Assembly: GCA_914767885.1 (NCBI GenBank)
Contig: CAJZBQ010000050.1
Span: 496,001-560,000 of the forward strand
Source of the DNA: Blepharisma stoltei
Lineage: Eukaryota > Ciliophora > Heterotrichea > Heterotrichida > Blepharismidae
Reading direction: 5' to 3'
Length of the DNA: 64,000 nucleotides
In this document: in pieces, positions 22,714-34,638 of the stretch
Position numbering within the stretch: position 1 is the stretch's first letter
Layout: the number at the start of each line of letters is the position of its first letter
Notes under the pieces: generated by a model
Database searches by the model: none
Seen by the model: the letters and a program-made list of their open reading frames with translations, nothing else
Told to the model about the DNA's origin: nothing
Program-made: the position numbers and the translations under genes

Positions 22714-23008
22714 AATCCTTCTCCCCTGAGCGAACAAAACCATTAGAAAAATCCCTATTTTGCCCAAAATTTAGCTCTCCGTGAGCGAACAAAAATTTTT
22801 TTAATGTCAATTTTTTATGAAAAAAAAATTGATATATAAATAATAATTATTATAACGAATTCTCTAGCTAATTCTGTTTAATTTTAAACAACTTGCATTT
22901 TAAATATAAATTCCGCAAATTAAATAATTTTTGCTTCTCAATTTTTTTTACAAATTTTAAATTTTGAAAAAATTCTATAAATTGTTTGCTAATACGAGGG
23001 GGAGTTTA
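22714..23008. mobile_element. MITE-like IES upstream of importin alpha
   Basis: Family-1 element 17 bases upstream of the importin ATG, between TTA at 22711-22713 and TTA at 23006-23008. Ends are CTCCCCTGAGCGAACAAAAC and GAGGGGGAG. The left end has 7 extra bases (AATCCTT) between TTA and the inverted repeat, so the exact left boundary is uncertain. Its removal would bring a different promoter or leader next to the gene. Confidence 0.75.
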
Positions 23009-23024
23009 GAAATAAATTCTAAAA

Positions 23025-25211
23025 ATGAGCACCGCGCAAAGGATTTGTGATCGAAACAAAGGTTTCCAGCAATCAATAGATCCAGAACTCCTCCAAATCA
23101 AGCGAGAAGAGCATCACATTGAGCTTCGTCGCAATAAGCGTTTCGAGCTCAGCAAGAAAAGGCGCTTCGCTTCTTCCCAAACTCCCACCCTTTCATTTTC
23201 CTCCGATTTCAGCTCATTCCGTCCTTATCTTCAAAATCTCATTTCAAATAAGCGAATAATCCTTGAATCCTGCATCGAAATTCTAAAAAATAATAACCAG
23301 CCAAGCATTATCAAAGAAGCCCTTTATATTACTCGGAAACTATTAGAATCGATCTCTGAAGACTCAGACCTCGACATTTATGTGGAATTAAACTACATCC
23401 CAGTGTTTATACATTATTTAAGCCAAGATTATCCTAAAGAAATTCAGTTTGAAGCTTCCTTTGCCTTGTGTTCATTTGCTACTTTTGATCATAATTATGT
23501 GGAAATGCTGGTAAAGAATGGAGCAATTAGAGAATGCCAACTTGCGATCAGTAGAGACTATGATGAAATCGCTGAAAATTGTATATGATGTATAGGAAAT
23601 ATTGCTGGGGATAATGAAAAATATAGAGAGATTATTATTTCTGAAGGAATTTTTGATTTTTTGATGGATGCGCTACAAAATATTAGTGTACAAAATAACA
23701 AAAGCCCATTGGTGAATGTCTTGGTATGGGTGCTTACTACCCCTCCATGGGCGAGCCAAAAATTTGTTTTTCGCTCACGGAGAGAGTTTAATTTTTTTAT
23801 TTCATTATATTAATTTTATTAAAAAAAAATTTTTTTCGATTTAAAAAATCACAATTCGCAAAAATTGAAAGCAAATATTATTTAATTTGTAGAATTTATG
23901 CTGTAAAATGCTTGTTTTTTAAATTAGATAGAATTCGCTAGAGATTCATTATACTAACAATTACTTATAAATCAAAATATTTTCATAGAAAATTTTTATA
24001 TTAAAATAATTATTTGTCCGCTCACAGAAGGTGGTATCAGGCAAAAATCGAGATTTTTTTCAATGGTTTTATTCGCTCACAGAGGTGCTGAGTTAGCAAT
24101 ATTTCTAGAAGTGCAAATAAAATCCCTGATTTGACTATGAGAAAATTGTTGAATATAGTTAGACCTTGTTTAGATTTGGAAGATAATGATATAATAGCAT
24201 CAGTATTCTGGATTTTAAATTATTCTACACAAGGTGATTCATATTGTATAGAAAGAATTCTGGAAGCTAAATACGCTCCTATTATAATTAATTATTGTGA
24301 TTCCCATGATTATTCTATTGCACTTCCTGCGCTAAAAACCCTTGGAAATATTTCTAGTGGAAATAATGCTCAGACTGAGCTTATGCTAAATTTAAATGCC
24401 TTAGAAAAGCTTCTCAATCATATTAGATCAAGCCAAGCTGTTATTAGAAAAGAAGTGTACTGGGCTCTAAGCAACTTTGTAGGAGGGTCTTCTGCACATG
24501 TAGAAAGAGTCGCTCAGCATTTAGTGATCCCGCTAGCAATGAAAGGTCTTACAGATGAAGATCATGGCGTTAGAGTAGAAGCTGGCTGGGTTTTCAGTAA
24601 TTTCGGTATTAGAGGAAGTCCAGAGTGCACTATTAGTCTCATAAAAAATGGGTTTCTAAATTATTTACAACAAGCTCTTGATAAAGAGACCGACCCAAAT
24701 ACTTTGAAAAATTTATTAGTGATTACAAAAAGAATATTAGAGGCTGCATCGATTAAACCGCAGGAAGAGAAAAAAGAAAACAATATTTGTCTCAAGCTAT
24801 TTGAAAGCTCAGGATGCTTACCACCCCTTCTCCGGGGCGAACAAAATTTTTTAAAAAAAAACTATTTTGATATATAATTGATGATTAATATAATGAAATC
24901 TCTAAGCAGCTTGGATTTTTAAAACATGAATTTTACAAATTAAATTAATTTTAATTCTCAATTTTTACGAATTGGATTTTTTTAAAATTTATATATAAAT
25001 TTTTCAAAAAAAATAAATTAACCTCATGAGCGATAAAATTTTTTGTTCACTCACGGGGGAGTTAGCAGCTTTGCATAAACAGCTAGATCATGGCAACAGC
25101 TTTGTGAATGAGTTTGCTTTAAAGCTATTAAAAGAATTTTTTGATTATGAGGAGCCGGAGGAAGAACTTGATATTGAAAATGCAAAAATCACAAAATTTG
25201 AGTTTTCATAA
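23025..25211 (+). CDS. Importin subunit alpha (karyopherin alpha)
   Basis: Nuclear import adaptor: it binds classical nuclear localisation signals through armadillo repeats and importin beta through an N-terminal IBB domain. After removing two IESs the frame is 527 aa, the usual length. Residues ~1-50 are basic, as in an IBB (REEHHIELRRNKRFELSKKR). The armadillo repeats carry the ligand-binding W/N pattern: CIWCIGN, WVLSN, WALSNFVGG, WVFSNFGI. The first of these has TGA as Trp at 23587. The tail is acidic (DYEEPEEELDIE). It starts ATG at 23025 and stops TAA at 25209. Exons are 23025-23736, 24096-24820 and 25065-25211. This is the best internal proof here of both the genetic code and IES excision. 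Confidence 0.95.
23737..24095. mobile_element. MITE-like IES in importin alpha (first)
   Basis: 359 bp bounded by TTA (23734-23736 and 24093-24095), family-1 ends (CCCCTCCATGGGCGAGCCAA; CTCACAGAGGTGCTGAG). Excision gives VLVWVLSNISRSANK across the junction, a canonical armadillo repeat. Confidence 0.93.
24821..25064. mobile_element. MITE-like IES in importin alpha (second)
   Basis: 244 bp bounded by TTA (24818-24820 and 25062-25064), with CCACCCCTTCTCCGGGGCGA and TCACTCACGGGGGAG ends. Excision joins ESSGCL to AALHKQLDHGN in frame. Confidence 0.92.
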
Positions 25212-25242
25212 TTTTAATTAATTTTATGGTAATAAATTTATT

Positions 25243-25345
25243 TCTAGCTCATACTCTTGCTGAAGGGCTTTGCTTTCGAAACAAATCTGAATATCTTATT
25301 GTCAATAGAAAAGTATACTCTGCTTTTATGTATGATTTATATGAA
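25243..25345 (-). pseudogene. Decayed duplicate of the kelch gene 3' end
   Basis: About 100 bases strongly similar to the last part of the neighbouring kelch-type gene (compare CTTATTGTCAATAGAAAAG here with CTTATTGTCAATTGAAAAG at 25704), but without an open frame. It indicates that a second kelch gene copy once lay here. The rest of 25346-25644 shows nothing recognisable. Confidence 0.6.
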
Positions 25346-25644
25346 TTTATAAAGTAATTTGTTTACATGCTAAATATCCCGGTAAATAAATGAAGCACTC
25401 TGTAATTATAATTAGAGATGAAAAAGGTGATAGCATAAAAGAAAGCTTTAATAGGATTTATTAAAGCATTCTATGTATAACGATGCCAAATGCAGATTGC
25501 GGCTTCCTGTTTTATACCATAGAAACCACCAAAGAAAATTCGCATTTGCTCTAGTTCAAAGTGCTAAATTTATTCATTAGACATCACAATATAGTCAATT
25601 ATTTATCTACTAGAAAATATTTTTTAATCCTAAATTATTCGTTT

Positions 25645-27045
25645 CTAAACTTCTAATTCCTGTTTAACTGATTTTGTTTTCAAATCAAACCTGAATACCT
25701 TATTGTCAATTGAAAAGAATACACTTCTATAATTGTATGATTTATACATAAGCATGCCCCGATTTTGCACATTTGAAGCAAAAAGGATTTCCCATTCAAA
25801 AATATTTCCCGCGAAAGATTCATAAATGCTGCCTTCTGTTTCTATGATGTACACCTTTTCATAATGCTTGCAGATTATCTTTTTTCTGCCTTGGCATAAT
25901 TTTAGAGAGCATTTGTTATAGCTGTTGCTATATATATCATATATAAAAAGCCGAGAATGACTGGATCCAGAAATCAAAATCTTATTTTTTATGGCCTCGC
26001 AGCAATAAAGAGACCCTGGAACTGGGAGATCAGCAAGAATTTGCCATTTATTGCTCTTGATATTAAATTTTCTAGCATTTGCTAGCATTTTCCCATTACT
26101 CCACCCTCCAAATACATATACAAATCCTTTTTTATATATAGTGCCTGAATATATACTAGGAATTCCATCTCTCAGGGATTTAATTTTACCTTCTTTATTT
26201 ATAAGAAAAGCTGTCCCTTGATAAGCTTTATTAAGGCAATTTCCATAGCAGAACAAGTTCCCATCAGCATAGCATAGGGAATACCCATACAAATTATTTG
26301 GTAAATTTAATTCACATGAGGTCACTATATTCGTATTTGGATTATAAGAGAATAGTTTTTTGGTATCTGGGTATATGCCATATAAATTATGAATATCAAA
26401 TGGCGTAGTCATTTGGGAAATTTTTTGGACTGATAAATCAATTATCGAATTTTTCTCCAAATCAGCTAATATGGCGTTTAGGACAAACTTTGAGTTTATC
26501 ATTTCAATCTGAAGCTTCAGTTTCAAAGCTCCAGAAGTGATTTTGGATTGCTTTTGGCTCAAATAACTATTGTTTTTGCTTTTTAGAGCCTGCTGAAATG
26601 GGCATTTTGAAGACATGGACAACTTTTTGCATTTCTTTTTTATCCCTTTTAGCAAGGCTAATAAATAGTTTGCATAGCTACTTATCTCTGTTTTTGCATT
26701 CTCAGTTTGGGCTAATAATACCTTCTTGGTGGCTTTTATCATACTTTTTACTTCCTCAAGCTCACTATTTAAGATCTTAAAATTAGCATTATGATCAGAG
26801 CTTGAATTTCTGTGGCTTTTATGGGAAGGAAATGCAGAGCTTTTGAGTGGATTTGCCTTGATTAATCCTTCACTTTTAGAAGGTGCAGGATTTTGAATTT
26901 CTTGTAAGTGATTTATGTGGTGTTTGCAATTAGGTAGATCTTCAAAATGGTTTGATCTATGGAATTGACACATCAAGGTCTTTTTTGATTTGCATTCACA
27001 AACCAAAATTGGTTTTCTAACACAATTGGAGAAATAGCATTCCAT
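25645..27045 (-). CDS. Kelch-motif protein with Cys/His-rich N-terminus
   Basis: 466 aa, ATG to TAG, uninterrupted. Residues 1-45 are Cys/His-rich (CYFSNC, CECKSKKTLMCQFHRSNHF, CKHH), like a degenerate B-box-type zinc-binding module. A Ser/Lys linker and a helical segment follow (residues ~80-190). The C-terminal half resembles kelch beta-propeller blades (YKKGFVYVFGGWSNGKMLAN; NKWQILADLPVPGSLYC). Such proteins usually act as protein-interaction scaffolds. No catalytic motif is visible. It is one of the few genes here without an insert. Confidence 0.8.
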   Translation of the reverse strand: MECYFSNCVRKPILVCECKSKKTLMCQFHRSNHFEDLPNCKHHINHLQEIQNPAPSKSEGLIKANPLKSSAFPSHKSHRNSSSDHNANFKILNSELEEVKSMIKATKKVLLAQTENAKTEISSYANYLLALLKGIKKKCKKLSMSSKCPFQQALKSKNNSYLSQKQSKITSGALKLKLQIEMINSKFVLNAILADLEKNSIIDLSVQKISQMTTPFDIHNLYGIYPDTKKLFSYNPNTNIVTSCELNLPNNLYGYSLCYADGNLFCYGNCLNKAYQGTAFLINKEGKIKSLRDGIPSIYSGTIYKKGFVYVFGGWSNGKMLANARKFNIKSNKWQILADLPVPGSLYCCEAIKNKILISGSSHSRLFIYDIYSNSYNKCSLKLCQGRKKIICKHYEKVYIIETEGSIYESFAGNIFEWEILFASNVQNRGMLMYKSYNYRSVFFSIDNKVFRFDLKTKSVKQELEV

Positions 27046-27503
27046 TTTACAATTTTATTCTGCTTTATATTGAATATTTAGCATTTAAGCTGGATTTATT
27101 GACATTTTTTCTAGAAAATTTTATTATGAATTCTATAGAAATTAATTAATGAGGCAAATAAAAATTGTGGTATGAATTAATGCATTTGAATTATATTGAT
27201 TTTTTTGGTATCGTCTTTATAAAAATGGAGATTTTTATTTTTTGCCATTATCATTGCTACTGATATTTTAACTAAACACTTCATATCTTTACTGAATTTA
27301 AACCAAAAACCTTATTTCTCATTAAATAATTTATACTCCTGGTGTAATTTCTTAAAGTCTTCCACGTGCAGAATTCCGTTTCATTTTGGAACTTTTCGCA
27401 TGTGCATGCAAACTTTACAATGCAAAAAATTATCACTGTGAAATTCCTTTCACATGCAGAAGGCTGTAAGAAATTACAGTAAGGACTATAAAAATAATTT
27501 TAT
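27046..27503. other. Intergenic spacer
   Basis: AT-rich spacer of about 460 bases between the 3' end of the WD40 gene and the 5' end of the kelch gene. It contains a few CATGTG/CACATG-like words near 27360-27460 (CGTGCAGAATTCCG; CATGTGCATGCAAAC; CACATGCAGAAGG) but no open frame or insert that I can support. Confidence 0.5.
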
Positions 27504-30500
27504 TTAATATTCTCTATATTTTAAATAGAAATTTTCCAAGGTATCAAAATTTTCTCTATAATTTAAGATTTCTTGATTTCTGACACTTAATTTAGAGCCA
27601 GAAAAATCCGATTCATAATTGCAGACACTGTCATTCTTTGATGACCACTCCAATGAATGACTTAAATCTTTTCCGATATTCCATAATTTAATATTCCCAT
27701 CATTTCCATAAGTAGCAATATGACTTTCATCATCTGAAAACACAAGAAATTTAATTCGATAAGAAAAATTTTTTCTTTCAAAAACAATACTTCTAGATTC
27801 AATTTCCCACAATATTATTTTCCCATCTATATCACAAATTGCCATATATTTATTATGTGCAGAAAACACTAACATTTGGATTCCAAGATAGTCAAAAGAT
27901 AGTTTATTTCAATTGGAAAAGTCTCATAATTCCACAGATTTGCTATTTCACCATGCAAAATACATACCTGAATGGGAAAGAGCTAAGCCTTTAAAATTTT
28001 TCGAAATTGGGGCGGATTTCAAATTTTGAAGAGACTCAATTTTCCATAAATAAGCCAAATTTATGGTCCTATGCATAGAAATTAAGTATTTTCCGCATGG
28101 GGAAAGTGCAATGTCTGAGATTTGATCTTTGCAGCTTCACGTTTGAACGCATTCGTTTAAATCTGTATCTCAAATTTCAATTTTCAAATTTATATTAAAT
28201 GCGAAATACTTACCAGAAGATGAGATTTTTAGATTATCTATAAGTCTTGGGCAAGGTATGATGGAGCATCTTCTTTTTTGACTGTAAAAGTCTGCTATAA
28301 CTACTTTACGCTTTTGATATGACTTATTATATAGGCAAGAGACTGTTGATACATTATTAGAATATGCAAATTCTTTATCAAGAAATGATAATTTTCGGTT
28401 GTTTTGAGTGTCCCATATATTAAATTTTGGATTTTTTCCAAAAGTAATAATAAACTTGTTATCATCTGTAATTGAAATATTATATACAGTATTCTGAGAG
28501 TCTTTGCTGCTTATTGATTTGAGAATATTTTTAATATCAAAGGCTTTGATTTTTGTGCAAAAATTAACAAATAATAAAGAATTAGAAAATTTGGACTTTA
28601 AATAAGGAAAGTTTAAAGTATTTTGATCACTACTTCAGGAGGCCAGTTTCCAAATAAGGCTAAATCTCCCCTTTAATTTAGAAAACCTCTCTAAATAAAT
28701 TTTTCTTTGCAATAAATTATTCACCAAATCGTATTCTGTTTACATTACCACTATTAAAATAGAAAAAACTTTGAAATTTTCGAATTTGGCGTTAGTTAGC
28801 CAGCATAAATAGGGCATTAATCTTAATATTGAGTGCCAGATGGGGAAAAGCCGTATTGGTTACGCAGTCATCAAGAATTCGTCCACCTAAGGATCCTGAA
28901 GGATATTGCCGGATTACTCCTTTCTAACCACATATACTAAGTTAAACATATCGGAACTGAATCTCAGCTGGTTTCTTGCCCAATTCGCCTTCGTCATAAA
29001 GTTAAAAAACTTGCATTAAGAGATCGGTATGCTTGACCTCCATTTTAAGTATATTTTACATAGGGCATAAAAGATGCTTACATAAAAGTGCTTATTTACC
29101 TACAAAAACTAAACTTTGTAGAATTATGATCCAAAATCAAAAGTTATCGACATATTTTCCAATTTATATAGGAAGAGTAAACGATTCAGCATCCCATAAT
29201 TTTATTCATAACTCTCTATTGCAAGATGTTACAATAATGGTTTTACCTTCAAAATTCATTGAATCAATTGAAGAAATAGCTGATAAGTGCCCTCGAAAAT
29301 TTTTAGTTTTTTCACTTTTTAAGTCGAATAAATAAATAACCCCTTGGAAATTACCTGCAAATACTCAATTCCCACAAGAAAAGCAAACCAGATAGTTTCC
29401 TAATATATTAAATGTTTTTATATAGCTTAAGTCTTCTGTTTTGTATATCTCTAATCCTTTATTCCGCTCTCCAAATGTAAAATAGCTTCCATAAGGAGAA
29501 AACAAAATAGTGTTGTTCATATATTTATAATCCCCTGACAAATTCTTTACTAGAAGTCTATCTTTAATCCTCCAAATATTTATAAAGCTCTTAGCTTGAG
29601 TCATTAGAAATCTTCCACAAGGGGAATATGAAATTTCTAAGATTTCATTTCCCTCAAAAATTTTCCAAATCAATTTTTTAGTTTCAATCTCCCATAACTC
29701 AACCTCACAACGCTTTGTGGCTATTGCAATATATTTTTCACATGGAGAAAAAGCAAGAGCTGTGTCACTTGCCCATGTAGGGATTTCTTCAACCCCTCTA
29801 TTCGTATTTATTTCCCATATTTTTGCAGTTGGAAGGCAGGCTAAATATTTTCCTGAAGCTGAAATAGTAAATGATGTAATTTCTAGCCCATTTTGGAATA
29901 TCGGCAGCTCGTAGAATTTTACATGAGAAAGGTCGCAATTCTTAAAATTAGACTGATAAAAATAACACTGGCTTAATTTTGCATAAGATAAGTCGCTGTT
30001 TTCGAAGCTTGTATTTATAAAAACGCTTCTAGATAAATCAGCATAAGGAGCTCTTATTTTTTCGAAATTTTTATTTTTAAACTGAAATTGAGAAAAATTC
30101 AAAATTGTCAATGCATTGCTCGACGCTATGTCTATTTCATCAGTTTCTTTAGAATACAAAACTATGCTCTCCAGAATTTTCTGTTGAGTCTCTGATAAAG
30201 TCTGCTCAAATTCTTTGACAATCCTAATCTTAATAAGAATAAGAATACGCTTGCATAAGCCACATTCGTTGACCTGAACTTGGATGGCAGCTCAGAGTAG
30301 CGGGAGTTAAGATCAGCCTAACTGTCAGCCTGCTCATGTCCCCAAGCCTTGAAGGACCTTTCTATCTTCACCAGCCTCTGTGTAGAATATCTCTCTTCCC
30401 GCTATGTCTCTTAGGGAGTACAGAACCCCTCTCACAGAGCTCAGATATAGGGCCGTAGTTCTGCTCTAATTGCCATTTTACATTGTGTATTTGACAATAT

Positions 30501-30962
30501 CTATCATTTTAGATAAGTCAATTTGATTAAAATAGCTTACTTTAATATTTTCAGGATTTTCCCAAAAATTGATATAATTACTTGGCCATTTTAAAAAAAG
30601 GGCTCATTTGTGGATTCGTGCGTCGAGTTTGGAAAAGAATTTCATATGGAAAACCAGGAAATCTTCGCATGTGAATTCTTTTTTCCCAAATGGAGTTCGA
30701 ATCAATAAGTGGATCATGTTTTTTAAGATTGCCGAAACATTATATCATGTGAAATCTTTTTAGCAAGAATGCTAGATATAGTATGCACTGAAGACTTATG
30801 TAATGATTTAAAAGGCGATTGCAATTTGTAAGAGCCAAGCAGTGTTTTTGATGTGCTTTGATGAGATATTTTGTGAGCTTCTAAATTAAAAAAGCCTAAT
30901 TTCCTTTTAGGTACTTTATTTGTATATTTAACATTCTCCAATCTAGCTTTCAATTTTTCCAT
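27504..30962 (-). CDS. Pentapeptide-repeat / WD40-repeat protein
   Basis: About 920 aa after removing one IES and one SINE-like element. The central part (30120-29900) shows pentapeptide-type repeats (YADLSRSVFINTSFENSDLS) followed by two stretches of WD40-like blades (IWEINTN, ELWEIETKK, NIWRIKD; then IWDTDLN, LWKIESL, LWEIES, KLWNIGKD). TGA is Trp at several WD positions (RELWIKLWD near 29206). This is probably a scaffold with beta-propellers; no enzymatic motif is seen. The N-terminal ~80 residues (ATG at 30962) continue only if two single-base shifts are allowed, near 30735 (TTTC) and 30607 (T7 run). These could be errors or decay. An alternative start is the ATG at 30645. It ends TAA. 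Confidence 0.65.
28734..29166. other. TA-bounded IES carrying a SINE, in the WD40 gene
   Basis: Without removal, the two WD40 parts are separated by stops. Removing 28734-29166 down to one TA joins ESFTLPI to YDLVNNLLQRK in frame. The 433 bp insert has no MITE ends but contains the SINE-like element 28818-29060, so the element inserted into a pre-existing IES of about 180 bp. Confidence 0.7.
28818..29060 (-). mobile_element. SINE-like element nested in an IES
   Basis: 243 bp flanked by TAGGGCAT (28810-28817 and 29061-29068). It is on the minus strand: the 5' end is at the right (reverse complement ACTTAAAATGGAGGTC), with an ATTAATCTTAATATT tail at the left. Confidence 0.75.
30223..30489 (-). 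mobile_element. SINE-like element in a WD40-gene exon
   Basis: 267 bp flanked by TTTGACAAT (30214-30222 and 30490-30498). The 5' end is at the right (ACAATGTAAAATGGCAATT on the minus strand), with a CCTAATCTTAATAAGAATAAG tail at the left. Removing it with one duplication gives SKMIDIVKEFEQ in frame. This duplication has no internal TA, unlike most others. Confidence 0.82.
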
Positions 30963-31005
30963 ATTTATAATATGATTATAATTATTTAACCTTAATACTT
31001 GCTTA

Positions 31006-31307
31006 TCCCTCCTCCGTGAGCGAACAAAAAAAATTTTGTTCGCTCACGGATGGAGGTTAAAAATTTAAAAAATCCAATTAGCAAAAATTGTAAAGTATAT
31101 ATTAATTTAATTTATAAAATTTATGCTTTAAAATGCAATTTGTTTAAAATTAAACAAAATCAGCTAGAGATTTCAATATAATAATTATCACTTATATATC
31201 AAGATTTCTTTCATAAATAAATTTTTGTTCGCTCACCGAGGGTGGGTTTTTGGGCAAAAGTTAGGATTTTTTCAATGGTTTTGTTCGCTCAAGGAAGGAG
31301 GCAGTTA
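31006..31307. mobile_element. MITE-like IES, intergenic
   Basis: 302 bp family-1 element, TTA at 31003-31005 and 31305-31307, ends CCCTCCTCCGTGAGCGAAC and GCTCAAGGAAGGAGGCAG. It lies between the WD40 gene 5' end and the 3' end of the next gene. The left end forms a hairpin of two end repeats, and the right end carries the spacer AGGATTTTTTCAATGG. Confidence 0.88.
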
Positions 31308-31329
31308 ATATAATGCATAATAATGCCTG

Positions 31330-34300
31330 TTATTCAGCTATTAATTTCTTATAATCATCAGAGAATTTTTTTTCTATTTTTTTAAGCTCCTCTTTCACTG
31401 TATCAAATCTATTTGTAATTTTTTCTTTGTCTTCCAAACCTTTGCAGTTTTCCAATTCAAAAAAATAATTTATCCAATCTTTAAGAGACGGCAAATTTTC
31501 TATTATATCTTTTGTAGCTATATAAAATTCCTTTCATGCTTTAGGGATTATTTTATTTGACTCTCGATTTGAATAAAGATAAAATTTTGCAATGAAGTAT
31601 ATTGTTTGGCAATATTTTTTTTTATATCAATTGTCCCAGGTTGTGCCTGTAAATTTTCTAATGATTTCGATAATGATATATGGCTTCTCGTACCAATCTA
31701 AAACACCTGAAAAATATTCATTGATGCACGATATTCAAAAGTCAGTTTCTTTTGAAATTTCTTTGGTTTGGAGAGTTAAGTTGCAATAAAAATTCTCAAG
31801 AATATAGCTTTTGCTATCTGAAAACAGTTGTAATTGATAATTTTCTAATAATTCTTGAGAATTCAAACAAAGATCTAAAGCGGGTTTAATAGTGCTTTGG
31901 CTTGAAGATTTAAAATAAACAGTCATTTTACCTTTGCTTTTAAGCTTGAGGTTTAAAAGAGTAACATCATAAATTTTAGTGCTTTTAAATGAAACGGCTG
32001 GGAAATTAGAGGATGGCGAGAGAGCATCCATTAAAAGACCACCAGAAATGATATAGTTTTTCTTAAGGAATATTACATTTTCTGATAATGGATTGCTTGG
32101 ATATACTGAAGGAAATATTGATGGATTAAGAGTTTTTGCAGTATCAAGTATAATAATTCCAAATTCATTTGATTTTCTTTTTTCAAGGCTATAAAATTTC
32201 GATAAACATTTAGGCATGTTTGGTCCGACAGCTACTATATAGGTTTTCAATGAATTTTCATTTTAAAATATTTTATTTTATCTTAAATATTATCTATCAA
32301 GGCCACCAATTTATCATGAAATAGAATATCTTAAATCCAATAGGAAGGCCTTTATGCTCGAAAATTATTAAAACCCAAGCATTCTCAAATACCAAGTCAT
32401 TGATATATACAAAATTGCTTTCTTGTATCAAATCAATTGATAGGGTTTTCAGGGTTCTTACTCTCTCCTTAAGGGAGCTCAAAAATTTACTCGCTCGCTT
32501 AGGGGATTAAATTTTTAAAATTATATAAACCTCAAAATTTATAATAAAATTAAATAGAAGAGATTTCATTGTAATAATTATTAATTATATATTAAAAGAA
32601 TATTTTTTCTTGCAAATTGAATTTTTCTCCAAAAGTAGGGACTTTTTTAATGGTTTTGCTTGCTAATGGTGGGGGAGTTAGATTAACTACTTTCGCTTCT
32701 AAATTATCAATGCTCTGAAATTGGTTTATATACCTTACTTTTCTTCCAGCTGCAAATAAAATTGAATCATTATCTATAGGGATTAGCTTAAAGTTTACCA
32801 TTGGTAATTTTCTTTGTCGTCTAATTTCTTCAGAAATTTCAATAATTGAGGGAATTTTAATATTTTTTGAAGACGTGAGCTCTATTTTCATCTTATCAGC
32901 TATTGAGTATTGAAACGATTCAGAAAACTTATCTTTATTATATGTTCTTATCACAATTTCAAAGTCTAAATTTAATATTGAATACGATAGGATGTGGAAT
33001 TGATTATAAATGCGATCAATTTGTGATAGAAGTAGCAAGGCTGGCAATTTCGATGGAGATTCTTGCAAAATAATATTTCTTGGGATATTTTTCATTGCTC
33101 CTTCTATAAGTGAAGCTATAATAGTATCTTTTATTAGATTTTGATCACAATTTTTTAACTGCTTGGTTATTGGGATATAAATAGCTAATTTTTTATTTTC
33201 AATGCAAACTCTATCATCACCATTTGTGAAAATTAGGGAAACCTCTGTTATACTTTGGCTAAATAACTTGGCAAGTTGATGGCTTATTGGGTTCTTAATT
33301 CATAGTAACTTAGGCTCAAAACTATAAAAACTGAAAGAAATGTCTTCATAAGAAATAATATCAGTCATGCTCTTTAATAATTCATTCAAAGTTGCAGAAA
33401 GCAGATAAAAAATTGCATCAGCATTTAACTTATCTTGTGATAAAGATTCATTATTATTTGCTTCTTGAAAATCTACATAAATTGGCATTATCCATGATGG
33501 TAATTCTGCTTTTTTCCTTAAAATATCAAAATGTCTATATAACTCACCTATTAAATCTTTATACTCTCGAGATCCAAGTATATGCGATTTAATTGAATAT
33601 TTTGGCTTATTTAAAATAGGAGATACAAATAAATCTTTTGACAGCTTTAAATTTATGTTGGAAAAATCATCATCTAAACACCCAAAGGAAATAACTCGAG
33701 GAACTGTGCTTAATAATTCAGAAAAATTGACTTCGCATAAATCTTCAAGATCGGTTAATGAATTTTCAAAGTTAGGGTAATGGTTTTGCTTATCATATAG
33801 AATTGACCCATCTGCAGCACAATACAGCAAAGATCCAATTGAATAGGCTAGATCTTTGACTGTAGGGAATGTTGGCAAAACTTTAAATACTTGTCTTATT
33901 GAGCATATAAAATAGCTGTTATTATTTCCATGAATATATCCACGTAATATTTCTGAAATGGTAATAACTTCTGAACAATTAATGAGTAATATATCATTTT
34001 TTTTGCAAATTTCAGGAATCTTTGATGGAGGAATGTTTAAAAGGTATTTTTTCTTTATTTCTTCAAATAGGCATTTTATTGAGCTAACTTCAGGTCCATT
34101 TATTTTAGAGCCTAGAATAAAGGTAGAATCGTTGGAAAGTAAATCAGCTTGCTTTTCATTATAATTTATTGCTGATGACAATAAATTGCTAACATTTATA
34201 AGCACTGAATTACTATGAATCTGTTTTCCAATCCATTCCAAATTCTTTAATAAGCCCACTTTTGTAGCTAAATTTTGATCGTCACTATATAATATGTTAA

Positions 34301-34616
34301 TAAATCTCTCAATTATTCCCTCAAAGTTTTGTAAATTTCATTCAAGAATAATGTTTGGCTTCTCCTTATTTTTCAAATTCTCTTGATAGTCAACAAATGC
34401 AGAAAGATTTATGAATTCTTTAATTAATTGAGGGCTTGTCATAAGCGACGTCAAAAATATCACTCTTATCTCTTCAAAAGCACGTGGGCAGTCTGAGATT
34501 TTAACAAATTGTTTGGAAAGATTATGTATCAGCATTTCAAAAGTAACTATTAGGCATTCGGATCTTTTTTCAAAACTAATACCATTTGTAACTATAATTC
34601 TATCAATTCCAGACAT
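31330..34616 (-). CDS. Uncharacterised ~990 aa protein
   Basis: A single frame from ATG (MSGIDRIIVTNG) to TAA (KKLIAE) after removing two IESs and reading TGA as Trp (for example 33298, 34335). It is mixed alpha/beta with no signal peptide or membrane segment, an N-terminal helical region (residues ~1-150), a middle part with strand-rich segments (SWIMPIYVDFQEANN) and a Lys/Glu-rich helical tail (KEELKKIEKKFSDDYKK). I do not recognise a family. It lies 22 bases downstream of the ankyrin-like gene on the same strand, so the pair are very tightly packed. Confidence 0.7.
32238..32328. other. Small TA-bounded IES (91 bp)
   Basis: The frame ends with stops after GLPIGFKI and resumes with VAVGPNMPKCL. 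Removing 32238-32328 between TA at 32236-32237 and TA at 32327-32328 gives a continuous frame. The insert is AT-rich and unique in the window, without MITE ends. Confidence 0.75.
32461..32680. mobile_element. MITE-like IES (220 bp)
   Basis: TTA at 32458-32460 and 32678-32680; ends CTCTCTCCTTAAGGGAGCTC and GGTGGGGGAG. A short family-1-like element with the spacer GGGACTTTTTTAATGG. Excision joins EAKVVNL to RTLKTLSIDL in frame. Confidence 0.85.
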
Positions 34617-34638
34617 ATTAGAATTATGGAGTGTTGCA

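Noticed and set aside
28741-28800. 16-base micro-intron GTGGTAATGTAAACAG in the WD40 gene
   Set aside because: Its removal shifts the frame. The TA-bounded insert 28734-29166 explains the break better and contains this sequence.
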